Translations under genes and position numbers: made by a program
Notes under the pieces: model-generated
Databases searched by the model: none
Told to the model about the DNA's origin: nothing
Seen by the model: only the letters and a program-made list of their open reading frames with translations
Assembly (NCBI GenBank): GCA_037074615.1
Contig: CM073551.1
Location: forward strand, 19,095,750 to 19,159,749
Length of the DNA stretch: 64,000 bases
Direction of reading: 5' to 3'
Source of the DNA: Leucaena leucocephala
Lineage: Eukaryota > Streptophyta > Magnoliopsida > Fabales > Fabaceae
Part shown: positions 1-11,694 of the stretch, one piece after another
How positions within the stretch are numbered: the stretch's first letter is position 1
Layout of the letters: every line of letters begins with the position of its first letter

Positions 1-904
1 ATATCAGTTACAAGTAGGATTGAATTCATAACCTCTCACCAACATAGAAGCTTTTATGCTACTAGATTATAATATCATTGTTTCCCATATTGAATATGGA
101 TTTTTTTCTCTCAATAGATTCACCAATATCCAGCATTTTTTCTAAATCCTCTTACAAAATATCTAAACAACTAACTAATTCAACCCCACCTAACGGAAAT
201 CCACTTAAGGGTTTGGGGTCTTTTTCCAAAGGAGTATTTTCTAAAGCATCCTACTTTTACTCTTTTAAATTACGTGTTCGGAAGCATTTTTTACTAGCAG
301 AAATATTACTTAGGCCCATAAATTAAAACTTTTCAATTTATTTATCGGGTACTGTTCATTGTTCACTTTTCAAATTGACAGTCTAACTTTAAAAATTCAT
401 AACTAATTCTAGAAAAATTGTTCATTTACTCGAAGATCTTTCATGGATCTTTATGGGGAAAATATAAAAATTGATATTTACTGGCTAATTTAATATAGTT
501 AATTAGCCAAAGTTTACTGTTCATTTGGCTAAATCTGAAGCTTTCAGATTTTTCCCTTAAATTTGAAAAATTATTTCTTTTAATATACACATTTAATATA
601 GGTGTGCTATCTATGGATTTAAAATTTAGGATGTGTACTACATGCCTTCCAAATTTCATGGCCAAACACATCCGTTTACTATATCAAATTGGAGCTTAAA
701 TATAACTACTCCAGTATCTATGTTTTATGTTTCATTTTCTTTTATTAATTCTTTTTAGTTATTCTAGTATGCATAAACCATTAACTTGGCTTCCTATACT
801 CTTATATATATATATCATACAAAAATATCATAATTATTCCATACAATTTCATTACATAAATTGACATTTTGCATAATAATTTCATAATAACTATTATATA
901 GAAG
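1..904. other. AT-rich intergenic DNA
   Basis: I see no gene here. The short open frames have no recognisable motif and low-complexity composition. A TA-rich stretch lies near 805-820. Confidence 0.6.
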
Positions 905-1234
905 GCAAAATGATCCAAAACATTCTTGAAAATAGAACAACTTAAATTGAGATTGTATCATTTGCAAATAATACAGAGGTGTAAAGATCAATTTTGACAT
1001 TTTAAAATTAGGGATGGAAAGACCAAAATGACCATTATATCTTCTCTTTCTACTCTCAATCGTCCCAACTTCCCTCTTCTTCTTTCTCTTTCTTAGATCC
1101 TTTAACGGATTCACAGGATGCAGCCGCCACCATGTTCGACCGGCAAGACTCTGATTACCCCGACCCATGTCAACCATGAGGAAGCGAACCTCTTTGCGAT
1201 GCAATGGGCTGGAGCCTTTATAAAATCCTCCTAA
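905..1234 (+). pseudogene. Remnant of the 5' end of a COMT gene (copy A)
   Basis: The upstream part (about 910-1117) resembles the leader of the minus-strand COMT fragment at 6638-7240, including a CT-rich tract and the sequence just before the start codon. The ATG at 1118 opens a 38-codon frame beginning MQPPPCSTG and containing THVNHEEA, which matches the N terminus of that fragment. About nine residues later it diverges, lacks the VLPM segment and stops at 1232-1234. No later exon follows. In life a COMT methylates hydroxyls of phenylpropanoids using SAM; this piece lacks the whole catalytic domain. It is a truncated duplicate. Confidence 0.75.
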
Positions 1235-2129
1235 AATATAACTACTATTAATTATTTAGATATATTTTATACCAAATATAATTTAAAAATAATATTATAA
1301 ATAAAGTTAATTTATTTCAAAAGAGCTAACCATAGTAGAAAAGAGTTTAACTAAAATTTAAATGAACTCTACCATGGTTATAAAAAAGACTTTTCTTAAA
1401 ATATAAATAAAATAATATGATATATGAGTATGCAAAATAAAACCTATTGTGGCAATAAACAAGTACACATACCTTCAAAGGAGAATGCTATACAATTAAT
1501 ATAGCTTTAATTAAGCTTCTGAATTTTTTCCTGGGGTTCTAAGATGAGAATATAACCTGAAAAATATTAATAAAAATAGGGTGAGACTAACGTCTCAGTA
1601 ACCAGCAATTATACTCATCATGAATACTAACATGTGCTCATGAGGCGTCAAGTGAGACCGATCACAAAATACCATATATAGAAAATAACGTATTATTATA
1701 ATAAAATCAAATGCATAACCTACCCAAGTTCCTCCCATCAAACCAACTGAACCGCCTTATTCCTGCAGACCGAACTCATGGGTTAGTGGTAACTAACCCC
1801 TTGAACAGCTAACCGATTAAGTGGTATGGATAGGCCAAAATTCACAAAGCACTTGTACAAAAAAAGTTTTGGTGGGTTAGGCATCGATCTCCCATCAAGA
1901 TCAGAGCTCAGAGAGCGCTTACAAGGAACTTATAAGATCACCTACCAAATGAGTCCTCACAACAGCAGCGGGAATCAAACTCACTTCCTTGTGAGATACG
2001 AGCATATTCATTACCATCTGTTCCAACTTTCATTGGCTTGTATAAAATCAATTAATATTCACAAAATGTTAAAACAAAAAATCGGCCAAGTCAAGCTATA
2101 ACTTCGATGCTTGATGGTCCTATTACAGA
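1235..2129. other. Intergenic, possibly old retrotransposon sequence
   Basis: I found no supportable coding region. The segment about 1540-2060 is less AT-rich than its surroundings and joins directly onto the broken end of the Athila integrase, so it may be transposon-derived. I could not identify an LTR. The plus-strand frame at 1826-2101 has no known motif. Confidence 0.4.
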
Positions 2130-2134
2130 AATGT

Positions 2135-2485
2135 GTTCCCTGGTCACTGACAATTGCTCTTGGAATACCGTACCTACAAAAGATATGAGAACGTAAGAAC
2201 TTGGCAACAGTAGAAGCATCATCTTTCCTAGTTGGCACTGTCTCTACCCACTTAGACATATAGTCTACTATAAGTAATATATATGAAAACCCAAATGAAG
2301 GAGGAAAGGTACCCATAAAATCCATGTCTTAAAGGTATTTCATGCTTTCTACCTAGACTCCTAAACCTCTGGCATTTATCACAAGACTTACAAAAAGCAT
2401 AAGTATCTTTGAATAAAATAGGCCAATAAAATCCACATTCTAAAACCTTCCTAGCAGTCCTATTAGCATTAACATGCCCCCACAA
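2135..2485 (-). pseudogene. Athila integrase remnant
   Basis: The upstream part holds the zinc-binding region, ending CKSCDKCQRF. After a frame change comes the core beginning MDFMGTFPPSFGFSYILL, with KWVETVPTR and VSDQGTHFCNR. The third acidic residue and the C-terminal domain are absent, because the sequence leaves the family just after HFCNR at about 2140. It normally inserts the cDNA into chromosomes. Confidence 0.8.
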
Positions 2486-3072
2486 GATAAAGAATGTGTA
2501 AAGGTAAGGATAGAGTGGATCTCATTGTTAGGAACACATTGTCTAATGATTTGACCACTGTATTGCTTCTAAAGAATTAGAGCATCCCAGATATAGTATA
2601 TTGCCTCCCTCTTCAGCTTATCAACCTGAAACTTAGACATATAAGGAGTTACAAGATTAGTGACAATATAATTAACAATATTAGAGTACCAAGGCTCCTG
2701 AACAGCTAAGGCAAAAAGTGCAGAATCAGGAAAGGAATTAACAGTTAATTAGAAAGCATAGCACCCACTACAAAGTTAGAAAGCACCACAAGACAGTTCA
2801 AAAGGCAAATCCTAGTTAGGTGCAATGAGAATAGGAGGTGAAACAAGCAAGGATTTCAAAGAGTCAAAGGCATTTCTACATTTATCATCAAAGTGAAAAT
2901 CAACATTTTTTTTCAACAAAGTAGAAAAGGGTAAAGCAATTATTCTAAAATCTTTTACAAATTGTCGATAAAACCCCGCATGCCCCAAGAAAGACTTTAA
3001 ATCTTTAAGACAAGTAGGATAAGGAAGTTAAGAAATGATTTTAATCTTGGCTCTATCAACCTCAATCCCCTT

Positions 3073-3930
3073 TTAGGAGATGCAGTGACCTAACACTATG
3101 CCACTATCTACCATGAAATGACATTTTTCATAATTCAAAACTAACTTTTTCTCAATACATCCACCTAGAACATGTTCAAGACTAAGCAAACAATCATCAA
3201 AGCCATCACTATAAACGGTGAAGTTATCCATGAAAATTTCCATATTACGCTCTAATAAATTATTGAAGATTGACATCATACACCTTTGAAAGGTGCCTGG
3301 AGCATTACACAACCCAAATGGCATCCTTCAATAAGCGTAGATACCAAGAGGACATGTAAAAGTAGTCTTTTCTTGATCCGCGGGTCCAATCGGTACATGG
3401 AAATAACCTGAAAAGCCATCTAAGAAACAATAGTGAGATTTACCAGATATTCTTTCCAACATTTGATCAATGAAAGGTAATGGAAAATGATCTATACACA
3501 TTCTCCAAGTATTCTGAACTCTTGTTAGAATAAGTTCATTACTCTTATTTCTCACTACTGTGATACTGATCTTCTTTGGTACTACATATACCGGGCTCAC
3601 CCACTCACTATCTAAGATTGCATATATGATCCCATCACTCAATAATTTAGATACCTTTTTTTTAATCACATCATGAATAAGAGGATTTGACCTTCTTGAT
3701 AGCTGTTTAACTGGCTTTGACCCTTCAGCTAAAAGGATCTTGTGTGTACAAACCAAGGGATCAATCCTTGGTATGTCCCCTAAAGACCAACCTATAGCCT
3801 TTTTATATATTTTCAACATTGAAACTAATCTCTCTTCTTCATAACTACTCAGAGAACTGGAAATAATAACAGAAAATTTACAATCATCAATAAGAAAGAC
3901 ATATTTTAAGTTAAAGGGGAGGGGTTTCAA
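3073..3930 (-). pseudogene. Athila reverse transcriptase remnant
   Basis: Two abutting frames show recognisable RT blocks: SEWVSPVYVVPKK, HFPLPFIDQMLERISG, CFLDGFSGYFHVPI, TTFTCPLGIYAY and MPFGLCNAPGTFQRCMMSI. Three kinds of damage are visible. The block between WRMCID and HFPLPF lacks roughly a dozen residues usually found there. The catalytic doublet reads FMDN instead of Y/FMDD. A frame break lies at 3325-3327. The polymerase would be dead. Confidence 0.85.
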
Positions 3931-3932
3931 TT

Positions 3933-4532
3933 CTAAATCAGGGGTTGCATAATAGAAGAAACTAGTCTTGGTATATCAAGTGCATACAGTGCGAGTAGTG
4001 TGTCCATGTGGCTTGGGGAAGGAGATATAAGCTCAGTATGGTGTATATTTTCTCCACTTCCCGACTCAGTGCCACCATCAGATGACCTAGAAATAGGAGA
4101 GTTAGAGTCAGTTTGATCAATAGAAAAAGAAAATAAATTAGAAGTGAGAGTAGGATTAGAAAGGACTAGGGCAATAGTAGAATCACTGTTATTCTCTTCT
4201 AATGTTCCAGCGCCACTCAACAAGGAAGATATATTCGTAGCTCGTGAATCAACCCCTTTATCATTAGTTCCTGCAAAATCAAGAAATACACCTTCTTCAA
4301 AGCTATCAAGTGTATAATCAGTAGTAATATCATAATAAAAAAAAGATAATGCATCATCATGCTTTACAACCATGTCATACCAATGAAGTTCATGCATATT
4401 AGTCTCATGTAAATGGTCCACATCATTATCATGACATTCATTCGAACTAATACCCAAATAAGAAGAATCTTCATAACCATGATTCATAGCTTCTGAAAGA
4501 TTAAATTGCACTTCTTGATCCCCAATCCTCAT
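3933..4532 (-). pseudogene. Linker region between Athila protease and RT
   Basis: This 199-codon open stretch has no catalytic motif. Its tail (LSNPTLTSNLFSF, SIDQTDSN) reappears almost unchanged in the second element at 28986-29231, which ties the two copies to one family. It is rich in Ser, Asp and Asn. It joins the RT frame after a stop. Confidence 0.7.
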
Positions 4533-4626
4533 AGTGTAAGACCATTTTTCATGTTAATTATGTTATCAGCAGTTAGAAGAAATGGTCTACCTAGAATCAA
4601 AGTACTCTCAGTAGGGAGGTTATTAG

Positions 4627-4899
4627 TTATATCAAGGATATAAAAGTCAGGTGGAAAAATAAACCTTTGACTTGCACAAGAATATCCTCAAGAATGCCTT
4701 TAGGGTATCTCACCATCCTATCATCTAGGCCAAGTACTACACTAGTGTCTTTCAAAACTTTAATACCTAAGGTTTTATAAACAGAGGTCGGCATGACATT
4801 AATTGCTGCACCTAAGTCAAGTAGGACATGAGATATTGTAGTTCTACCTATGGTATAAGGAATACTGTAAGAACCCGGGTCTTTATATTTAATAGGCAA
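4627..4899 (-). pseudogene. Athila aspartic protease remnant
   Basis: The frame contains LLDLGAAINVMPTSVYKTLG, the flap and active-site wording of plant Ty3 proteases, in which DLGA supplies the catalytic Asp. It is followed by a VLGLDDRMVRYPKG segment. The gag end upstream is interrupted by stops near 4935. It normally cleaves the Gag-Pol polyprotein. Confidence 0.8.
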
Positions 4900-5110
4900 C
4901 TATGGCTTAAATAAGGCATTAACACTCAACCCCAGTTAGATTCTCTCACTATGTCTATACTTTCCCTTATTTGTACATAGGTCTTTCAAGAATTTAGCAC
5001 ACTTAGGCATATTTTTAATCAACACAAGTATTAGCACATTAACCTTAAGTTTGCTAAACATTTTAAACAATTCATCATTATTTTTCTTTTTATCAATCTT
5101 TTTACTAACC

Positions 5111-6439
5111 AAGGAAGAAATTTACATGTGAAAAATAAGTAAAATTATAGAGACATGTATGTCAATTTTTCCCAAAATTTTCCAAATATAAATTTATAAA
5201 TTTTTGGCTTCCTCTTTGTAGAAATTCACAATTTGGTGAGCAGTAAATTTAGGACGTGTTCTCATTTGGTGCTGCAAGCGTGGATGGTATAAGTCCACCA
5301 GTACGGGTCCCAGCGATCACATCAAAAAATCAGAATAGTCTGTGATTCTTGCAGTTAACTTATCCTCTTTATACCAAGATGGGATCTCTTGCTTCTAACT
5401 ACCTCAAATGGAATGAACAAAAAAGAAGAACAACCGATTAACAAGCATTACTTCTAGTAGAAAGTAGAAAGGGGTTTAAGTTACTTAAATATAAAATCTT
5501 AAATTTAAATTTATGTGATTGTAGAATTATTTCTAATCATAATTGGGCCTAATAATATTGTTAAAATATAATCTAGTCAAATAATTATATAAAAAATATT
5601 TTAATTCTTTCATGGGCATTCTATAAAGATCAAAGAATATCAATCTATTTATTCTCATTAAAAAAAGAATATATATTTATAATATATCTATTAATTATTT
5701 CAGCAGTAATTTCATTTTCTTTTATGATAAACACACATATTTTTCTATTAGAAATAATTCTATTTACGACACTGTCGAGCAGTAGATGTGTGCACCTCTT
5801 TCGATAGAGCAATTTCAGCACAAAATTATACTTATAATACTCTTATTGATCTCAAATATGTCACTTTTGAACTTCAATAAAGCATTAATTACTTTTTAAA
5901 CATTTTACCCATTATGAATAGAAAAAGGTAGGTTGAGAGAGTATTTGCCTTGAAAAACTAAACAAAATAAGAATTGTATTTTAGTTAAATACCATTAAAA
6001 TTCGTCACAATCTAAGTTACTGATATTTCAAACTCTCATCCACAATGTAGGCACTTTTCCCTGAGCTTTTTATAGTTCAAAATATAATTTCATTTTGATA
6101 ATATTTAAAACATTTAATTTTTTCTATTTTCCCCTTATGTATAGTTAAATATCATTAGCAATTGTAGCTTTTGACTTTTAATAAAGTTCTATATATTTCA
6201 ATACATAATAAGGCACTTCGCCAAGTTCTAAGAGTGATTGATAACTTTTTACCTAAAATGTCTGTGAGAGTATATTAAAGTTTCTTGCCTCCTACATAAA
6301 AAATAATTGTTGAAAAAAACTCTGAACTCTTTAGTAAAAAATTCTTATATTTAAAATGGGGGGATCACACTTTTTTTTCTTCCATTTAACTACTTTTATC
6401 TACAATTATAGACTGAACTAGTATATATGTTTAGTAGAA
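5111..6439. other. AT-rich intergenic DNA
   Basis: No gene is recognisable. A less AT-rich patch at 5240-5410 may be transposon-derived. The rest is AT-rich with poly-A/T runs. Confidence 0.5.
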
Positions 6440-6566
6440 CAATAAATATTCTTCTTCTTGCCACCTCTGCACCATCTCTACTTTCCCCTATTCTTCTTCT
6501 TCTTTCTCTATATCAGATCCTTCAGTTCACACAGATTCACAAGGTGCAGCTGCAACCATCCAGTAA
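6440..6566 (+). pseudogene. Remnant of a COMT 5' end (copy B)
   Basis: The CT-rich leader, the sequence before the start codon and the first codons match copies A and C. The start codon position reads GTG (6544-6546), followed by codons equivalent to QPPP and then divergence. It faces copy C head-on, about 70 bp away. Confidence 0.6.
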
Positions 6567-6637
6567 AGCATATGCTATCCAAAAATAATGTAAAAATTAA
6601 TGACAGACGGTATAATTAGTTATCTAAATCTACAAAT

Positions 6638-7240
6638 CTGATTCATGAGGTTCAGAGGAGCGATAGAGACGCCATCTTCGTTCTTGACAAGTATTTAGCG
6701 ACGGGGGACAGCCCATAGAGCCTCTCGATCTTGCCGTCGGGAAGGGTCCGGACCGAGCAACTCAGTACGTTGTAGCAGGTCAAGAGCCGCATCATGCGGT
6801 CGAGTGTCACGGTGGCGTGGGGGTTCGGTAGCTGAGCGGCAATTTTGGAGGGGTGAAGCTGAGCATTAGGGCCAGCATTGGCGATGATCTGGAGCAGATC
6901 CAGCTCGAGAGCCGATTTCAGAATCATGGGAAGCACGAAGGCGCTGGCTAATTGCATCGAGAAGAGTTTCGCTTCCTCATGGTTGACATGGGTCGGGGGA
7001 ATCTGAGTCTCGCCGGTCGAACATGGTGGCGGCTGCATCTTGTGAATCCGTTGAAGGATCTGAGAAAGAGAAAGAAGAAGAGGGAAGTTGGTACGATTGA
7101 GAGAGGAGAGAGAGAGGAGAGAGGATGGGTATTTTGGTCTTTTCTCCATAATTTTGCAAATGATAGGATCTCAATTTAGGTTTGTCTATTTTCAAGATTT
7201 TTTTTTGGAACATTGTTCCTTTTATATAATAGTTTTTCTT
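6638..7240 (-). pseudogene. COMT first-exon fragment (copy C)
   Basis: From the ATG at 7038 the frame reads MQPPPCSTGETQIPP and then the N-terminal dimerisation domain of plant caffeate/flavonoid O-methyltransferases. Recognisable blocks are EEAKLFSMQLASAFVLPM, ALELDLLQII, LDRMMRLLTCYNVL and YGLSPVAKYLS. After KYLS a one-base deletion shifts the frame; the expected continuation through an NLMNQ-like block is still readable in another frame down to about 6638. The SAM-binding catalytic domain is absent, so only about 133 of roughly 360 residues remain. The leader (7039-7240) is CT-rich. It is a non-functional duplicate; the intact parent is outside this window. Confidence 0.85.
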
Positions 7241-7750
7241 CACTCATCCCATATAATAAGTTGATTTTATAACTATTATGATGAATTTTATTATTTCACT
7301 CGATTTATGTAAAACCAGTTTGAGTTAAATGACATTATTTATGATTTATTAATAATTTAATTTTCAATAAATTTTATAGTGTATAGATATTAATTTTAAA
7401 GTGACATCTTAACTTAATATACATTATGAAAAAATAATGTATAAAAATTGACTATTTATATTGACAAAGAATGTTACTTTGTTTATATAGATTATTATAT
7501 TTACCGATGATAATAGTGACTAATAATCTTCTCACTTTGAGACCTCTATTTAAAAATAAATAGTTAGCCATTCAATAATTACATATCCAGTTTGACATGT
7601 AGACAAATACGCAAGCGTTGGTTTCATGCTTGTTTGGGTAATAGTAATGAGATTCCTCAATATCATGTTAAAAATAGTTTTAGTTTTATATGTTAGTTTT
7701 TAAGGAATACATTTTAGATGAATTCATTTATAATTTTGATCGATGAACAT
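7219..7750. repeat. COMT upstream region, duplicated at 17008-17330
   Basis: The DNA upstream of COMT copy C recurs at 17008-17330 in the same text orientation. Long near-identical blocks include one containing ATCCCATATAATAAGTTGAT, and similar blocks continue with an indel. At the second site no COMT coding sequence follows. Confidence 0.7.
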
Positions 7751-7870
7751 AATTAATTTTTTACAAATTTCACTTTTTACGGCCAGTTCAGTCTTGTTGG
7801 AAGCCATTACAGCAAGTACTATGAATACCCTTAGGCGTGGAGATTCTCCATGAATACTACATTTTATTTT

Positions 7871-8027
7871 GGAAAAATCCCAAAAAACATCCATTTGAAT
7901 TTCAAAATTTTAAATCAAGACTTTTTATCAAAAAAAGTTGTAAACAGCTTTACAAGAGTTATAAATAGCTTATAAAATGTAGTAAACAGAATTTTAAAAT
8001 TCAAATGGATGTGTTTGGGGATTTTCC
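7871..8027. repeat. Small foldback element (MITE-like)
   Basis: The ends are imperfect inverted repeats of about 35 bp. The left starts GGAAAAATCCCAAAAAACAT and the right ends with GGATGTGTTTGGGGATTTTCC in complementary order. The centre is AT-rich and non-coding. No clear target duplication was seen. Confidence 0.65.
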
Positions 8028-8033
8028 CTTTTA

Positions 8034-9185
8034 TTTTTTGACTAAACAATACAATATTTGAGGGAAAAACTATTATTTTATATATTTTTTGAATTAAAAC
8101 TATAAAAAATAAATCTAAGCGATCAATTGCATGGGAGCTTTTTAAAAATAAGATGGAAGCATAAGTATCTGATAAGAAAAAATTACTCAGATTTAATTAA
8201 AATTAGGTGAAAGTATGAAACCTAATATAAAAAAAATTATAGGTAACTAATTAAAAATTAGGTAAAATTATAGGGATCTTCATATTATTTTCCTTAAATT
8301 TTTTTAAAGATAAATTTATATGATCAAAATTAATTCCTATATATATATATATATAAGCTGAGAGGGGTATATTCATGACAGATTTGTGATGAAATTTTGT
8401 AACGGATACAAATTTAGATTATAATTAGGGGATATTGAACAAAAAAAAAATCGGATATCTAGCACTCATAAGTGAAAACTTCTAAAGCAAATTTATACTT
8501 TAACCTAAAATAAAAGATGATATGGATGTCACGTGGCATGCTACATTAGTATATTGGTTAATTAACGGTCAAACTTAACTTTGAGTAACGGTCAAGGCGA
8601 CGTTGTTACGTTTTGTAAACTTTCAAAGTGACATTGCTAAAAAAAAAAACTTCTAGGGCAACCAGTACTCTGGATGGAAACTTCCATGGCAAAATTATCA
8701 TTTAACCCTCTTAAGTGATTGATAAAAAGGTAAAAAAAAAACTACATAGAGCTTATTAAAAGTTAGATGGAAGTATAAGTACCTGATAAGGAAAAAAAAA
8801 CTACATAGATTTAATTAAATCAGGTGAAAGTATTCAATATAATATATATAGAAAATTTTATTCTCTTAAATTTAAAAAGTATATTTTTAATTCTTTAAAC
8901 TTAATACCGTTAACTTCATTGATAGAAAATGCCGACTCAATGAATTTAAAATGATGACTTACTAATTAAGTGATGACCAAATATGTCTAAAATTTAATTC
9001 TTTAATATAAAATATATTACAATTTAAAATATTAAAAGAAAAATATATTTTGTTAGTATTTAATTGCACAATTATAATTTAAATTTGATGAATTAAGGTA
9101 TTTTCTATTAAATAAAGTTAACAGTGTAAAGTTTAAAGGATTAAAAATATATTTTTTTAAATTTAAACAACTAAAATAAAACTAA
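8034..9185. other. AT-rich intergenic DNA
   Basis: No gene is seen. It contains short partly repeated AT-rich blocks: the sequence near 8150-8230 resembles 8755-8830. There is a TA run near 8336-8355. Confidence 0.55.
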
Positions 9186-9795
9186 TGGGGAAGCTGATCT
9201 GCAAACAAGTTCGGTCCACGACAGTACCTCCAAATTACTCTTGATCTTGCGAAAGTGTACGCTAAAACCATCTATGAAGGACCTGTTAACCGAGGTAACT
9301 AAGGGGAAATGGTTCGGTATTTAATTGTCTAAAGCTAAATTGAAATTGCAAGTAATTAATTAATTAATTAATTAATTAGTTGGGTTTCATGTAATTATGT
9401 TTTAGGAATCACAGCAGATGGAGTTACTCCATATAATGCCGAATACACACGAGAAGCTGTTAAGGAGTTAACAGGTTATTATCCAATTCTAGACATACAA
9501 ATAAATGATGCTGGTGTATATCAGCTTCTTGAGATTCGTCTGTGTCAAAGACGACGGGTTTACACTCTTCGATCGTCACTATTCTCACAGATTTGCAGCC
9601 CCTTAATTAATGTTACCTGAAAGTTCCAATTAACCAATAGGCTGCTTTGAATTCTGAATTTTTATATATATATCCAAAGAAAATTATGAGTCTTGTTGAT
9701 TTTAATTGTTTGCCTTACAGGTTGAACGAACGCAGCCAAGTTTGTATTCACAAGACCACAACACAGCTGGATGTATCATCTTGTTCAAAACTCTC
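9186..9795 (+). pseudogene. RNase T2 pseudogene (3' half, copy 1)
   Basis: Homology to the intact RNase T2 gene at 32644-34107 begins inside exon 2, just after the CAS II region. It reads QYLQITLDLAKVYAK up to a GT donor at 9295, then an intron to an AG at 9405. Exon 3 follows (GITADGVTPYNAEYTREAVK, then LLEIRLC). A two-base loss after RLC shifts the frame, although the old frame remains readable to a stop at 9604-9606. The 3' UTR also matches, but its intron donor has decayed from GT to GA. The signal peptide, both catalytic segments and the promoter are missing. It lies in opposite orientation to the 32-38 kb cluster. Confidence 0.85.
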
Positions 9796-11463
9796 GAGTC
9801 TTATGAGTGTTTGATTCCTGTAATATAGTATCCATTAATAAAATTGTCTACGTGTCGATGGCCTTGTACGTTGGTGTTATGCGAGTTCCCGTGTGTGTCT
9901 ACGTGTCAATGGCCATGTAGCCTATTTTTATATAAGTTCCCTATAAATAGAAAGTTGTGTATTTAATCTCGCTTATAATTTTAGTATATTAGTGCATGTC
10001 CTTTTTATTAAAAATAAAATAAAATTGTCTATGTTTGACAATAATTGCCACATATGTGACTATGTCTACGCAACTACTTAAATTCACATCATCTCACGCA
10101 TGCATGATATATTCACCATTATTTATGACGCATTTTGCAATTGAAGGGCTAATATTTGCTTTCTCATAATAGATAGAATAAAAGTTATTTGTTAGCTAAC
10201 AAAGAATAAAAATTATTAAGAAAAATGAATCACATGAATGGGCTAAACATGTAAGAGCTATATATTTCAAATTGGAATTAAACCTATAACTTATGGAAAT
10301 TTAGAGTTTGGAACGAACAAAACTCAGAAACATTAAAATAAATAATGATTGGCATGCATCTAGAAAGTTGCTAACAACATGAACTAACTAAACGGAGGCA
10401 TGAGTGGATTGCTGGCAAGAGAGCTCATGAACAACTGCTGAAATCTAAGAGAAGTATGAAAAGAAAAATTTGATTCATATATGATAAATTTATTTTTTTA
10501 AGGTTTTGTATTGTAATATCGGGCCAAACCGATCAGTATAATTTCTCATATAAATTGTAAAAATTGGGACATGCATTATAAATTACATTCACAAGTCAAT
10601 GAATGAAGGAATATTAATCGGAAATTTATTGTCATCATCAAGTGCTTCCTCCGGACCATTTATAAGAAACAAATAAAAAAATTGTTTGGATTAATATCAC
10701 ATTTTGCTCTAAAAATATTAAAAAACAAATAATGTTTATTCTGACTGTTAAAAATATTAATAATAATTATTAAATTTTTTAATAAGGAAACGTTAATTTT
10801 TAAAGGATGCCTAGCTTATGATTATATGTAGGTTTTAAACTTTTAAGGTCTGGTCAAAATAACTATCGGAATGACTTCTTCATATCGATCAACGTTAACT
10901 TTCAAGAGCTTTGATTGTCTGTAAAAGGCCATGGGATGGGGTTTCCTTCTATAACTATGTAAAATCTAGTACTACTATTATGGACTAATTTAAATTTGAA
11001 TATTGTCTAGTCTAAATGATGGATCATTTTCTTAATGTGATTCTTTTTTTCAAATCCATGAAGTTTAAACCGATTTACAGCAATCAAAGTTTCCGTTAAA
11101 ATTTTCAAATTCCCCCATTTGTCGCCCTTCAATATGAATGAAATTTAATTAAAATCATTTTTTTACATCAGATACTTAACTATACTGAATAAGGAAATAA
11201 GTCCCCACCAAAAAAAAAATTCAAATCGATTGTTTCTAGTAATTTATTTAGATTTTAATTTAACCCTTAGCTGATCATACAAACTAAACATATAAGACAT
11301 CACAAAATCCTAAATATAAAACATATAAGACATCATAAAATCCTAAATATAAGACCTATATCTAGATCTTATATTTATGACTGAAGGACTATCGAAATGG
11401 CAGTGGAGATCAGCCATATGCATGATTCCCAAACTACATGAAGATTAGATTGCCATCACAAAC
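9796..11463. other. Intergenic DNA
   Basis: No gene is seen. A repeated phrase containing CTACGTGTCGATGGCC / CTACGTGTCAATGGCC lies at 9848-9925. A 33-bp tandem duplication is listed separately. Confidence 0.55.
11288..11353. repeat. 33-bp tandem duplication
   Basis: Two adjacent 33-bp units (11288-11320 and 11321-11353) differ at about two positions. Each starts ACATATAAGACATCA. Confidence 0.85.
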
Positions 11464-11492
11464 CACGCATGGCATAGTGGTTACTTTACTTA
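11464..11492 (+). repeat. Head of a tRNA-derived SINE-like sequence, split by a transposon
   Basis: TGGCATAGTGG at 11470-11480 fits a Pol III A box. The sequence stops at TTA (11490-11492), where the large TIR element begins, and resumes at 16569. Together the two parts place a B-box-like GTTTGAATCC downstream at a spacing plausible for a tRNA-like promoter. Confidence 0.55.
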
Positions 11493-11694
11493 TGCATTGT
11501 TTGGTTGGGGATTTTTGAGGGAAGGGTAGGCGATGGGAGATATAAGTGTGTTTGGTTAGAAAAAATAGAGGAGAGGGGAGGAAATTTTTTTTATCTTTTT
11601 CTGCTCCCTTACCCCTCTTTCTCACCCCTCCAAATTTGGAGTTTTTTTTAGGGGTGAGAAATATTATGTGTTATGTTGACTAAATTACCCCTGC
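11493..11694 (+). repeat. Left terminal inverted repeat (about 202 bp)
   Basis: It matches the reverse complement of 16366-16568 over almost its full length, with scattered differences. It is GT/GA-rich and contains a small internal palindrome around CCAAATTTGG. The inner end is the AATTTAGTC / GACTAAATT block near 11680-11690. Confidence 0.85.

Larger units (their letters stand above)
2130..5110 (-). mobile_element. Degraded Ty3 (Athila-type) retrotransposon, pol region
   Basis: Read on the minus strand, the order is gag-end/protease (about 5110-4627), a linker (4532-3933), reverse transcriptase (3930-3073), RNase H region (about 3060-2490) and integrase (2485-about 2135). That order is typical of Ty3. 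The wording of the RT and protease motifs and the linker shared with the second copy at 28986-29231 point to the non-chromovirus Athila group. Stops and frameshifts break every domain. The RNase H catalytic stretch is largely missing and the integrase is cut after its second core motif. No LTR, PBS or chromodomain was found for this copy. It is certainly inactive. Confidence 0.85.
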
